From: Chloroflexaceae bacterium
Lineage (GTDB): Bacteria; Chloroflexota; Chloroflexia; Chloroflexales; Chloroflexaceae
Direction: 5' to 3'
Assembly: GCA_025057155.1 (NCBI GenBank)
Contig: JANWYD010000015.1
Location: forward strand, 73,963 to 137,962
DNA length: 64,000 nucleotides
Positions 25,027 to 32,930 of the stretch are shown in pieces (position 1 is the first letter of the stretch; each line of letters opens with the position of its first letter). Under the pieces are notes generated by a model. That model saw nothing but the letters and a program-made list of their open reading frames with translations. It made no database searches and was not told where the DNA came from. A program made the position numbers and the translations under genes.

Positions 25027-25886
25027 TTGACCTGGCCCCGCGCAATCCCTACGCGCTCGAACTGGCAACCCCGCTGCTGGCCGCGGCGGGGAGTCTGGGC
25101 TACGGCGTCGAGGTAGGGCGACTACTCCGGCTCGGGCAGCGCGACGGCGGGCACGGCCTGGGCGCGCTGATCACTCGCAGCACCAGCCTGCGCCCCCGGC
25201 GCGCCCGTCCGGCCTCCACGCTGGTCGAAACCCCGGCCGGCCTGCTCTATGCCAGCGGCGCCCCCAATCCCGGCCTGCGCGCCGTGCGCCAGCGCTTTGC
25301 ACTGATCTGGGCCGCCTGGGAGACGCCGGTGATCCTGAGCGTCACCGCTGCCGACGAAGCCGAACTCGGCGCGCTCCTGGCCGAACTGGAAATGATCGAA
25401 GGGGTGCGGGGCGTTGAACTGCCGCTCCCAACCTTAGGGGCGACCGAACCGGCGACAGCGGCGCGCCTGGTCGCGGCGGCGCGCGCGGCCACCCCGCTGC
25501 CGCTAATTGTCAAACTGCCCGTCTATGTTGAGGACCTGGCGGAACTTGCCGCGGCCTCCGCCGCTGCCGGCGCCGACGCGCTCAACCTGAGCGTCGGCCC
25601 GCCCGGCGCCGCCATTGTAGCGGGCCGACGCGTCGAGGGGCGTCTCTGCGGCCCGGCGCTGCGGCCCCTGGGGCTGCGGGCGGTGGCCCGGGTTGCGGGG
25701 ACGGTGGACGTGCCGCTGATCGGCGGCGGCGGGGTGATGCGCGCCGCCGATGCCCGCGCCCTCCTCGACGCCGGGGCCGCCGCTGTGGCCCTGGGCAGCG
25801 CCCTGCTCACCGACCTGCGCGCCGCGGGGCGGATTATGGCCGATCTGTCGCCGAGACAAGGTGCAAACCCGAGCGGTCCGGGTTGA
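25023..25886 (+). CDS. Dihydroorotate-dehydrogenase-like protein lacking the active-site loop
   Basis: This 287-residue TIM-barrel protein follows the class 1 DHODH plan: PLLAAAGSLGYGVEVGRLL, GLGALITRSTSLRPR, ETPAGLLYASGAPNPGL and the FMN-phosphate region DVPLIGGGGVMRAADARALL. In active enzymes the strand-4 loop reads like ELNISCPN, with Asn and a Cys/Ser base. Here it is GVRGVELPLPTLGATEP, so the Asn and catalytic nucleophile are missing. FMN binding is plausible but dihydroorotate oxidation is not. The four-base overlap with the MATE gene suggests coexpression, perhaps to make or modify what the transporter exports. Confidence 0.75.
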   Translation: MIDLAPRNPYALELATPLLAAAGSLGYGVEVGRLLRLGQRDGGHGLGALITRSTSLRPRRARPASTLVETPAGLLYASGAPNPGLRAVRQRFALIWAAWETPVILSVTAADEAELGALLAELEMIEGVRGVELPLPTLGATEPATAARLVAAARAATPLPLIVKLPVYVEDLAELAAASAAAGADALNLSVGPPGAAIVAGRRVEGRLCGPALRPLGLRAVARVAGTVDVPLIGGGGVMRAADARALLDAGAAAVALGSALLTDLRAAGRIMADLSPRQGANPSGPG

Positions 25887-26118
25887 CAAGCGCCTCCGCG
25901 CGCTCGCCTGGCCGGTTTGTGGAGGTGTGGAGGTGTCGAGGTGTGGAGGTGTCGAGGTGTGGAGGTGTAAAGATGTGGACCAGTCTGCCGAACTGGAACG
26001 CCCCGAACTGAACCGTGCCTCATAGCTATTCCTGTTGAACACAGTGCACAGGCACCATCGCCAGGTCTCATTGGGAGCCCATATTACGGCAATCCAAAAT
26101 CCGAAATCCAAAATGGCA
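25887..26118. repeat. Convergent spacer: 9-bp array and AATCC-heptamer element
   Basis: Positions 25918-25980 hold a direct-only array of GTGTGGAGG/GTGTCGAGG units, about 30 bases after the DHODH-like stop. Positions about 26034-26115 hold a heptamer element (TGTTGAACACAGTGCACAG, then GGAGCCCATATTACGGCAATCC and AAAATCC units) that reaches to within a few bases of the mgtC-like stop. Two repeat families thus sit between two convergent genes, each next to a stop codon. Confidence 0.7.
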
Positions 26119-26970
26119 TCAGGTCTGCTGCGCCGGACGGCGCTGCTGCTGATCCGGTTCGTTCAGATCCTGAAGGAGGTCGTCATCGCTGAGATTCAAC
26201 GGCACCACCTCCTCGGCGCTCAGCGTCTCATCGGGTTCCTCGGCGTCCGCCGGCTCATCCAGTGGCGTGATGGTCGTGTCGACCTGCGCGACATAGTTCT
26301 TGAGCGTCAACAACTGTTTTGCCAGCAGCGGCGCCTGCGACGCGGTGAGCGCCCGCGTGAGTTCGACATCGAGCAGGGCCGAGGTTCCGGCGCCGGGCAG
26401 CACCGTCGCGCGTTTGACCGGCGCGCCGAGGCGGGCGAGGGCGTCGAGAGCCTTCCCGACAGCGCGGTTATCATCGTGGAGATGAATGCGCAGGCGATTT
26501 ACCGGCGCGCCAAAGTTGAGCCGCGCTTCGACCCACTCGAGGGTCGTCAAGGTGAAGAGGAACAGCAACGCCCCGACGATCGCCAGCCACCCCAATCCCG
26601 TCGCCACCGTCACCCCGATACCGGCGCAGCCCCACAGGGTGGCGGCGGTGGTCAGACCACGCACCGTGGTCCCGTGGCGCAGGATCGCCCCGGCGCCCAT
26701 AAACCCGATCCCTGAAACAACGTAACTGGCCACCCGCAGGGCATCGCGTTCGCCGGTCAGGTCGCTGAAGCCATAGGCCCCGGCCATCGTTACCAGGCAG
26801 GCCCCCAACCCCACCAGAATATGCGGGCGAAACCCGCTGGCGCGTTCGTGCCCTGAGCGCTCGAGGCCGATGATGCCACAGAGCGCCATTGTCAGGACGA
26901 GCCGGAAGATCACGTCGAGATTGACCGGTCCCAACAGGCGCAGCAACTCCGCAGCCAGGTCCTGCATCAT
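26119..26970 (-). CDS. MgtC/SapB-family membrane protein
   Basis: This 283-residue inner-membrane protein has the MgtC signature FRLVLTMALCGIIGLERSGH, followed by ASGFRPHILVGLGACLVTMA and VVSGIGFMGAGAILRHGTTV. About five helices make up residues 15-165. A cytoplasmic C-terminal ACT-like domain (LRIHLHDDNRAVGKALDALA) follows, ending in an acidic tail. Family members affect Mg2+ homeostasis and modulate the F-type ATPase, and the precise role here is not known. The ATG at 26970 is preferred (GGGAGA about eight bases before). A longer frame from 27012 is less likely. Confidence 0.87.
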   Translation of the reverse strand: MMQDLAAELLRLLGPVNLDVIFRLVLTMALCGIIGLERSGHERASGFRPHILVGLGACLVTMAGAYGFSDLTGERDALRVASYVVSGIGFMGAGAILRHGTTVRGLTTAATLWGCAGIGVTVATGLGWLAIVGALLFLFTLTTLEWVEARLNFGAPVNRLRIHLHDDNRAVGKALDALARLGAPVKRATVLPGAGTSALLDVELTRALTASQAPLLAKQLLTLKNYVAQVDTTITPLDEPADAEEPDETLSAEEVVPLNLSDDDLLQDLNEPDQQQRRPAQQT

Positions 26971-27456
26971 AACTGTCTCCCGCTTTCCACTCGGTATTCC
27001 AGCACACTTCAATCATCAGGCGCTTCGCACACAGTTTCGCCGCGCGGCCCTGGGGGTTACTGTTCAGGGGAGGCGCAGAGGGCGCAACCCTCCGCGATCC
27101 GTTGGTTTCGCCCGCGGCGGGCGCTCTACTGCCGCGGGCGAAACGGGATGGCGGGGAGGCTACGCCTCCCCGTGCCCGTCTAATCTCAACCCAGGTGTGA
27201 ACCGTGCCTTACAGGCAAGGTGCCGCCCGGTTGTACCCGCAGCCCACTCCGCGAGACGCGCCAATCCCGCACAAGTATAAGTCGTAATGATAGTAGCGCG
27301 CAGCCCTCGACGGGCAGGAGCCTGGGGAGATCGGGTTTCCCCACCCTCCTCTCGGCGCAGAGTCGCATACCCATTGAACACGATGCATGCGTAGCATCGC
27401 CCGGCCTGATTGGGACGCCACATCCGGCAATCCACAATCCAAAATCCGAAATGGCC
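26971..27456. other. Intergenic region with repeats between mgtC-like and ABC genes
   Basis: No gene is supported. A GGGTTTCCCCACCCTCC half-palindrome occurs at about 27330. The composite heptamer element (CATTGAACACGATGCATGC, then GGGACGCCACATCCGGCAAT and the heptamers) runs from about 27373 to 27453 and reaches the stop codon of the ABC ATPase gene. Confidence 0.55.
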
Positions 27457-28794
27457 TCACCCGCCGTTCTCCGGCAACCGCAGCCGCCCCTCGCGCGCGT
27501 CGTATTCAAAGAGTTCGGCGTAGCGCCCCCAGTCAATGGCGGTGTCGAGCGTGCGCTCGGCCTCATCTGCGCCCATAAAGTCCTCCAGTTCGCTCAGGAA
27601 CCGCTCGCGCGGCGCGCGGTGATCGGGCCGGGTGGCCAGCACGCGCCGGATATGCGCCACCAGCGGCACGCGGTTCATCAGATGCTCGGCAAAAATGACC
27701 TTGCGCTCCTGGATGTCGCTCCGCGCCAGTTTCACCCCCTCCGGCAGCAGGGTAATGTCGCCTTCGCGGGTCTGCGCGAAGCCCAGCAACTCAGCCGCGT
27801 CGGTGATCGGGAAGAGATCGTCCGCATCGAGTTGCATATCCGCAGCCAGCACCGGCAGATCGTCGCGCCCGCGATCCGGACCGGCGGCAACCCGTTCGAT
27901 CAACCCGATGATCCGGGCCACCTCCGCTTCGGGCAGGCGCATGTCCAGGCCGGCATGATCGAACCCTACGGCCGCAGCGCTGACGAATGCCGCCTCCGGG
28001 GTCGTCATCGCCCGGTAGATCGTCTCGACGGTGGCGAGAAACGCGGGATCGTTGCGATCGCGCGGGCGCGGCAGATCGATCTGCTGGCTGCTGATGATCC
28101 GTCCGGGATTGGAACTGAGGATGAGCACCCGGTCGGCCATCAGCGCCGCCTCTTCGATGTTATGCGTGACCATCAGGATCGCTTTGGTCGGAATGCGCCG
28201 CTCCTCCCACAGATCGAGCAATTCGGCGCGCAGGTTCTCAGCGGTCAGCACATCGAGCGCCGAGAATGGCTCATCCATCAACAGCACGTCGGGGTTGGTC
28301 ACCAGGGCGCGGGCAAAGCCCACCCGCTGGCGCATGCCGCCAGACAATTCCTTCGGATACGCGCTCTCGAATCCATCAAGACCGATCAGGTCAATTGCCG
28401 CCAGCGCCCGGCGCCGGCGCTCGCCTGCCGGGACCCCCTGCGTCTCCAGGCCGAGTTCCACGTTTTCCAGCACCGTCAGCCAGGGGAAGAGGGCGAAGGA
28501 TTGGAAGACCATCGCCATCCCCGGCATCGGTCCGGTCACCGGCCGGTTGCGGTAGCGCACCTCGCCGCTCGACGGGGAAATCAGCCCGATCAGGCAGCGC
28601 AGCAGCGTAGACTTGCCGGAGCCAGAGCGTCCCAGCAGGGCGACAATCTCGCCCTCCGCCAGATCCAGATTGATGTTGTCGAGCACCAGCAGATCGTTGC
28701 CTTCGGGCGTCTTGAAAATCTTGTGCAGATTGCGGGCGCTCAGGATGGCTTTTCCGACGCTCGCCGTCGTCTTCGGGGTCAGGGTCGTCGCCAT
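27457..28794 (-). CDS. ABC transporter ATPase with C-terminal AAA-associated domain
   Basis: This 445-residue protein powers an importer of the nitrate/sulfonate/bicarbonate (NitT/TauT) group. Residues 15-265 are the ATPase: Walker A GRSGSGKSTLLR, Q-loop near VFQSFALFPW, signature LSGGMRQRVGFA, Walker B DVLLMDEPFSALD and switch His in MVTHNIEEAALMADRV. Residues 300-440 are an AAA-associated winged-helix-like extension known from this subfamily and probably regulatory. It is transcribed from the permease gene upstream, 123 bases away. No substrate-binding protein is encoded nearby, so the substrate is open. Confidence 0.9.
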   Translation of the reverse strand: MATTLTPKTTASVGKAILSARNLHKIFKTPEGNDLLVLDNINLDLAEGEIVALLGRSGSGKSTLLRCLIGLISPSSGEVRYRNRPVTGPMPGMAMVFQSFALFPWLTVLENVELGLETQGVPAGERRRRALAAIDLIGLDGFESAYPKELSGGMRQRVGFARALVTNPDVLLMDEPFSALDVLTAENLRAELLDLWEERRIPTKAILMVTHNIEEAALMADRVLILSSNPGRIISSQQIDLPRPRDRNDPAFLATVETIYRAMTTPEAAFVSAAAVGFDHAGLDMRLPEAEVARIIGLIERVAAGPDRGRDDLPVLAADMQLDADDLFPITDAAELLGFAQTREGDITLLPEGVKLARSDIQERKVIFAEHLMNRVPLVAHIRRVLATRPDHRAPRERFLSELEDFMGADEAERTLDTAIDWGRYAELFEYDAREGRLRLPENGG

Positions 28795-28869
28795 GTGATG
28801 CTCCTTTCGGTCAGATGCAGGAGGGCCAGGCCCTTCCAGGAAGGCTCATTCCTAGGTTGCTTGGAGGAA

Positions 28870-28916
28870 GTGGGGGCAACCCTCCGGGTTGCAGAGGAGC
28901 AACCCGGTTGCCCCAC
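28870..28916 (-). terminator. Long hairpin between permease and ATPase genes
   Basis: CCGGGTTGC (28884-28892) and GCAACCCGG (28899-28907) form a perfect 9-bp stem. Outer arms GTGGGGGCAA and TTGCCCCAC extend it, with one bulged G. It begins two bases after the permease stop codon. Without a T-run it may serve to attenuate or to stabilise the permease mRNA 3' end rather than fully terminate. Confidence 0.55.
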
Positions 28917-28917
28917 G

Positions 28918-30930
28918 CTAATCCAGGCGGAAGCGCGTCTCAGCCAGGGCGTAGAGCCGTCGCCAGAACAAACGGTTGAATGCCAACACGAGCAGACCCA
29001 TCACCAGCATGCCCAGCCCGACATGCGGGTTGAACTCGCCGGTGCTCCAGTGGGCGATGTAGGCCCCCAGACCGCTCAGGGTAAGGGTCGTGCCGCCCCA
29101 CGATACGACCTCGGAGACGATCGAGGCGTTCCACGAGCCTCCCGACGCCGTGATCCCGCCGGTCACAAAGGCCGGAAAGATCGCCGGAATGATCAGTTTG
29201 CGCCACCAGGCCCACCCCCGTAAATCCAGGACTCGGGCGGCCTCTTTCAGATCGTTGGGGATGGCGACCGTGCCGGCGATCACATTGAATAGGATGTACC
29301 ACTGGGCCCCCAGGATCATCAGCGGAGCCTGGAACAGGTTCTGCGGCAACGCATAGGTGGCGATAAGCACCACCGCGATGGGAAAGAGCAGGTTGGCCGG
29401 GAACGCCGCCGCGAACTGCGCCAGCGGCTGCACGAACTGGGCGACCCGCGGACGCAAGCCGATCCAGACGCCGATCGGCGTCCACACCAGGGTGGCGACG
29501 CTGATCCAGAGCACCACGCGCATCGTGGTGAGCAACCCGAGCCAGAGGCACTCCAGCGCCTCCGGCCAGGCAACCTTGCCCGCCGGCGCCATAGGTATCG
29601 CGCAGGCCGCGGCCAGATCCTCCGGCGCGCCGACGCGCTCGTCGCGCAACAGCCCCGCCAGGCTCGCGCTTACCTGTGTTCCGCCGGCCGTCGCCGCGCA
29701 GACATCCGACAGCCAGACTGTCTGATCGGGGTTGGCCGTTACCCCGAAGGCGGCAAACTGGCGCGCAATCTCCGGGTCGAGACCGCGGTTCACATTCGGG
29801 TTCGCCGCCAGCACCTGGCCGTCGCCGAAGCCCAACCCTGGCCCAAACATGTAGGTCGCCAGAAACCAGACCGCCCATAGCGTCACGGCGATGACCAGCG
29901 CGTACCAGATCCGGTCAATAATGCGATCAATCGGTCGCGGCTCCGCGCTCATCTCCACCCGCGGGCCAGGATCTTCTCTGACCGGGAGGGTCGGAAGGAC
30001 GCGTTGCGCGGCGGCGCCGATGGCGTTCAGGTTGCCGGCGAACCCCGAGCGTTGCCACAGGCGCAGCATCCACGACTGCGCCACTTCCTGCGCCTCGGAC
30101 TGCTCAACTTTGAACTTTTCGGCCCAGGCGACGATCGGACGGAAGATCAACTGGTCATAGATCAGGATGATGATCAGCAATGTCAGACCGGCGTAGACCA
30201 TCGCGGCCACATTAGCCTGTTCGATGGCCAGGGCGATATATGAGCCAACCCCCGGCAGATACTGGTCATTGTCGCGCCCGACCACCGAGATAACCTCGGA
30301 GGCGACCACGAAGAACCATCCGCCCGACACCGACATCATCGTGTTCCAGATCAGGCTCGGCATCGCGAAGGGCGCCTCAAGTTTCCAGAACTTCTTCCAG
30401 GGCGAGAGGCGCAGCACGGCGGCGGCCTCTTGCAACTCCCTGGGCGTGGTGATCAACGAGTGGTAGAAGCTAAAGGCCATGTTCCAGACCTGCGAGGTGA
30501 AGATCGCGAAGATACTGGCCGCTTCAAGCCCCATCAGGCTGCCGCGGAACACGCCCAGGAAGATGGCCGTGGTCACGGTCAAAAAGCCCAGGATCGGCAA
30601 TGACTGGAGGAAATCCAGGGCCGGGATGATGACCATCTCGGCGCGCCGCGATTTGGCGGCCAGGGTCGCCACGGTGAACGTGAAGAGCAGGCTCAGCAGC
30701 ACCGCGAGGAACATGCGGAACACTGTCCGAAGCCCATAGTAGGGCAGGTTGCGCGGGTCCAGGCTGACAGTGAGATCGGGCGAGGCGGCGTCGAACGGTT
30801 GCGCCGCGCCGCGAAAGGCGATCGTGAGCAGTAGAATGACCACAATCACCAGCGGGACGACGACAAGGTCCCAGGGCGTGAGTTTGAAGCGCGGGCGCAG
30901 CACGCCGGCATCGGGAAAGGTCGCGCGCAT
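28918..30930 (-). CDS. Fused double ABC permease (two BPD_transp_1 domains)
   Basis: This 670-residue membrane protein contains two complete binding-protein-dependent permease domains in one chain. The first has the EAA-type loop LQEAAAVLRLSPWKKFWKLE and the second DLKEAARVLDLRGWAWWRKL, each contacting the ATPase. About twelve helices are visible, with an extracytoplasmic stretch near residues 370-450. The fused form replaces the usual homodimer. It precedes the AAA-associated ATPase gene on the same strand. Transport class is NitT/TauT-like (anions, sulfonates or bicarbonate), with no direct evidence for substrate. Confidence 0.9.
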   Translation of the reverse strand: MRATFPDAGVLRPRFKLTPWDLVVVPLVIVVILLLTIAFRGAAQPFDAASPDLTVSLDPRNLPYYGLRTVFRMFLAVLLSLLFTFTVATLAAKSRRAEMVIIPALDFLQSLPILGFLTVTTAIFLGVFRGSLMGLEAASIFAIFTSQVWNMAFSFYHSLITTPRELQEAAAVLRLSPWKKFWKLEAPFAMPSLIWNTMMSVSGGWFFVVASEVISVVGRDNDQYLPGVGSYIALAIEQANVAAMVYAGLTLLIIILIYDQLIFRPIVAWAEKFKVEQSEAQEVAQSWMLRLWQRSGFAGNLNAIGAAAQRVLPTLPVREDPGPRVEMSAEPRPIDRIIDRIWYALVIAVTLWAVWFLATYMFGPGLGFGDGQVLAANPNVNRGLDPEIARQFAAFGVTANPDQTVWLSDVCAATAGGTQVSASLAGLLRDERVGAPEDLAAACAIPMAPAGKVAWPEALECLWLGLLTTMRVVLWISVATLVWTPIGVWIGLRPRVAQFVQPLAQFAAAFPANLLFPIAVVLIATYALPQNLFQAPLMILGAQWYILFNVIAGTVAIPNDLKEAARVLDLRGWAWWRKLIIPAIFPAFVTGGITASGGSWNASIVSEVVSWGGTTLTLSGLGAYIAHWSTGEFNPHVGLGMLVMGLLVLAFNRLFWRRLYALAETRFRLD

Positions 30931-31029
30931 TGGCAGCCTCCTGACATATGAAGACCTTCGACGAAAACATGGTCCGGGTCACCGGGTTGAGGGCAACCTC
31001 ATCGTTGCCAGGGGCTTCTCGTGGCCGGT

Positions 31030-31416
31030 TCAACGGCCGCGAAGAATACTGCGCAGCAGCATTGCCGCTTCGAGGATCGCCCGGGTATCGCGCCGCTCGG
31101 CCCAGGCGGCCCAGCGCAGCGCCAGGTCCGGTCCGCAGCGCGGCAGCAGCCACAACCAGAGGCGGTCGAACAGATTGACACCCCCGGGCAACGGCGCGCG
31201 CAGCCGCGACAGCATGCGCTCGTAGCGTTGCTGGTGGCGGCGTTCCCTTTCGGCCATCTGGAGCAACAGGCTCTCGCGTTGCTCATCGGGGGCGCGGGCC
31301 GCCAGCCGCCGGTAGAGCGGCACAATCACCTCGTGGCGGCGCCAGGCGCGCTGTACGGCTTCGATCAACAACCAGCGGATGGTTGACCGGCGATACAGAA
31401 GCATGGTCGCCAGCAT
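31030..31416 (-). CDS. Ferritin-like domain protein, short
   Basis: This 128-residue helical protein has ExxH-type residues in PDEQRESLLLQMAERERRHQ preceded by VIVPLYRRLAAR. That resembles the N-terminal ferritin/erythrin-like domain attached to VIT1/CCC1 iron transporters. Here no transporter domain follows, and the C-terminal part (LFDRLWLWLLPRCGPDLALR) may be a membrane-associated hairpin. A ferritin-like metal or peroxide role is inferred from these few residues. The ATG at 31416 is chosen because AAGGAA lies about eight bases before it. Confidence 0.55.
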   Translation of the reverse strand: MLATMLLYRRSTIRWLLIEAVQRAWRRHEVIVPLYRRLAARAPDEQRESLLLQMAERERRHQQRYERMLSRLRAPLPGGVNLFDRLWLWLLPRCGPDLALRWAAWAERRDTRAILEAAMLLRSILRGR

Positions 31417-31440
31417 AAGCCATTCCTTTCCAGGGACGTT

Positions 31441-31515
31441 GTGGGAGGGCCAGGCCCTCCCGGACCTTCTCCGCAAGTACGGGCGTGGGGAAAGCGGGTT
31501 TCCCCACCCTCCTGC
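31441..31515. repeat. GGGAGGGCCAGGCCCTCCC hairpin plus GGGGAAA palindrome
   Basis: TGGGAGGGCCAGGCCCTCCCGG (31442-31463) is a near-perfect palindrome. GGGGAAAGCGGGTTTCCCC (31487-31505) is a member of the dispersed 19-bp family. The pair occurs together, suggesting a composite intergenic element. Confidence 0.6.
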
Positions 31516-31556
31516 CGGAAAGGGGGCAGGAAGATCGGCATTCTTCCGCGCTCATA

Positions 31557-31802
31557 TCAGGGGAGGGCTTCGGAGAGCTGCGCCCTCCCAGATCCGCCCC
31601 GGTGCACCTCGGGTTCATGTTTGCGATCAGCCCGCGCGGACGCCGCCGCCCGTGCCGTGGTCGCGGTTTGCGCCGAACGGACGGTGGACGGGGCCTGCTG
31701 CGGCGCGCCAAGCAGGGCAAGCGGGCGCGTCCTCGTCGGCAAGCGCACGACGGTGGCCGTCAGGCGTCCGTTGGCATCGAGGGTCCAGCGCAGCATCAAC
31801 AT
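31557..31802 (-). CDS. Small basic protein, unknown (tentative)
   Basis: An 81-residue frame opens MLMLRWTLDANGRLTATVVR after a very strong AAAGGAGG site about eight bases upstream. The remainder is rich in Ala, Arg, Thr and Ser without recognisable domains and may be disordered. The ribosome-binding site is the main support. The composition of the C-terminal half looks unlike a folded protein, so the reading frame could be real only at its beginning. It lies downstream of the small-peptide terminator at 32050. Confidence 0.4.
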   Translation of the reverse strand: MLMLRWTLDANGRLTATVVRLPTRTRPLALLGAPQQAPSTVRSAQTATTARAAASARADRKHEPEVHRGGSGRAQLSEALP

Positions 31803-32049
31803 CGGAGGTTCCTCCTTTCAGGCTTCAAAGGGCATAGCGAAGCCAGCGCACCTCCGTGAGGAAGGCGCGTAACCCGCCTTTTGCCGCCTCAGGGCGCCCC
31901 GAAGCCCCCCTGACCACCAGGGGGTGAAACGCCACCGCATCGGCGTCAGGCCGACGGGTTCGGACGGGAACGGCTACTGGTTTTTGACTTGTCGAGCAGG
32001 AACAGCGGCGCGAGGAGGAAGACAAACCGCGCCAGGGGGAAACCAAAAG
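31803..32049. other. Spacer without a supported gene
   Basis: Minus-strand frames here lack a good ribosome-binding site. One ends in a protein-like LRAFLTEVRWLRYAL just before the 81-residue gene, but it has only a TTG start overlapping the terminator T-run. I do not annotate it. Confidence 0.4.
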
Positions 32050-32077
32050 GCCCCGGTGAGGCCAGCCTCACCGGGGC
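32050..32077 (-). terminator. Intrinsic terminator of the cysteine-rich peptide gene
   Basis: A perfect 12-bp stem, GCCCCGGTGAGG with its complement around a 4-base loop, is followed on the minus strand by CTTTTGGTTT. It begins 22 bases after the stop codon of the 30-residue peptide gene. It is the best intrinsic terminator in the window. Confidence 0.85.
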
Positions 32078-32098
32078 GCAACCCAACACCACCCAGGT

Positions 32099-32191
32099 CT
32101 AGCGACAGGGAAGGGCGCCACCGATGAAACAGGCACAGGCGCAGCTTGTCAGCGCAACATCGCGCCGCCAACCTGGATGACCGTCGTCCAT
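32099..32191 (-). CDS. Cysteine-rich 30-residue peptide (candidate secreted or modified peptide)
   Basis: ATG at 32189-32191 lies four bases after AGGAG (32196-32200) and opens a 30-codon frame. The product begins MDDGHPGWRRDVALTS, and the C-terminal half is CACACFIGGALPCR with cysteines at 17, 19, 21 and 29. A charged leader-like N-terminus and a Cys/Gly/Ala-rich C-terminus resemble the layout of ribosomally made, modified peptides or small metal-binding peptides. A hairpin with a T-run precedes it and a strong terminator follows, so it is probably a separate short transcript. No maturation enzyme is adjacent. The nearest radical SAM gene is 26 kb away. Function unknown. Confidence 0.6.
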   Translation of the reverse strand: MDDGHPGWRRDVALTSCACACFIGGALPCR

Positions 32192-32209
32192 ATAACTCCT
32201 CATTCAAAA

Positions 32210-32235
32210 GCCCCTCCAGCCTCAGCCAGAGGGGC
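32210..32235 (-). promoter_or_regulatory. Leader hairpin with T-run just upstream of the peptide gene
   Basis: GAGGGGC (32229-32235) and GCCCCTC (32210-32216) form a 7-bp stem around a 12-base loop. On the minus strand it is followed by TTTT and then, within ten bases, by the peptide ribosome-binding site. This layout is that of an attenuator or processing hairpin. Confidence 0.5.
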
Positions 32236-32323
32236 ACGTTCAAGCGGCGATGCCTGCGTGTCTCCCCCTGGTTGAGCTTAAGATCGCTTACGACGTGGCG
32301 GAAGTGCCGCAGTCATCTTAGCA

Positions 32324-32358
32324 TACCCCTTAAGCCGAGGTATACCGTGTACCCCTTA
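32324..32358. promoter_or_regulatory. Paired TACCCCTTA direct repeats around a GGTATACC palindrome
   Basis: TACCCCTTA occurs at 32324-32332 and 32350-32358, 26 bp apart. GGTATACC (32339-32346) lies between them. The cluster sits about 135-165 bases upstream of the peptide start in an otherwise unstructured spacer and looks like an operator/promoter region read on the minus strand. Confidence 0.4.
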
Positions 32359-32930
32359 GCGTCTTTCGACGGGTCGGAGCAATGACCTGTATTCGCAAGC
32401 GATCCGCGCCTAACGAGGAGCAGCGCCTATCATTTGTCCCGCACAAGAATATCACTCAATCGGTGATGTGTCAAGCTGTTCTTTGCCTTGGCAGGATTTT
32501 TGCAAAGACCGCCTCCCGCGCTGGAGATGCGACGTATGTTCCTGCACGAAACCCGCGCGACCATGACCCTGCCGGCAACGTTCGTGCGCCCCCGGACGCC
32601 CACGATGACGTTCGCGCCACGGGGCGGGTTGGCCGCCGGGATTGGACCGGGGTGGCCGCCCGTACCGGGTGTCGGGCGCAGGCGTCGCCTTGCCAGGGTG
32701 CCAGCGGTTGCAGAAACTTACATCACACTCCCGCGGCGGGGGAGGTGGAGCAGCATAGCTGTCCTACGAGTTTTCCGGTGGTTATGCCGGCTGCGCCGCC
32801 ACAACCACCGAGCCAACAACCCCTGGGGCGGCGTAGCCGCTCCACAGCCCACCGCCTGAGACAGACTTCGCACATCCCTCTGGAGGGTCTCTGGTCTCTC
32901 CAGACTTTCCCCTGGATGCAACAAACCAGT

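Larger units (their letters stand above)
32192..32930. other. Intergenic region upstream of the peptide gene
   Basis: Apart from the leader hairpin (32210-32235) and paired TACCCCTTA sites (32324-32358), no feature is firm. A plus-strand frame of 123 codons around 32488-32859 is proline/arginine-rich and has no family resemblance, so it is not annotated. Confidence 0.5.

Noticed and set aside
31825..32046. 73-codon frame ending LRAFLTEVRWLRYAL
   Set aside because: The end looks protein-like, but the only start is a TTG overlapping the terminator T-run. It could be a remnant and is not annotated.
32488..32859. 123-codon plus-strand frame upstream of the peptide gene
   Set aside because: It is Pro/Arg-rich without domains, and only a weak GGAG lies near an internal ATG. 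There is not enough support.
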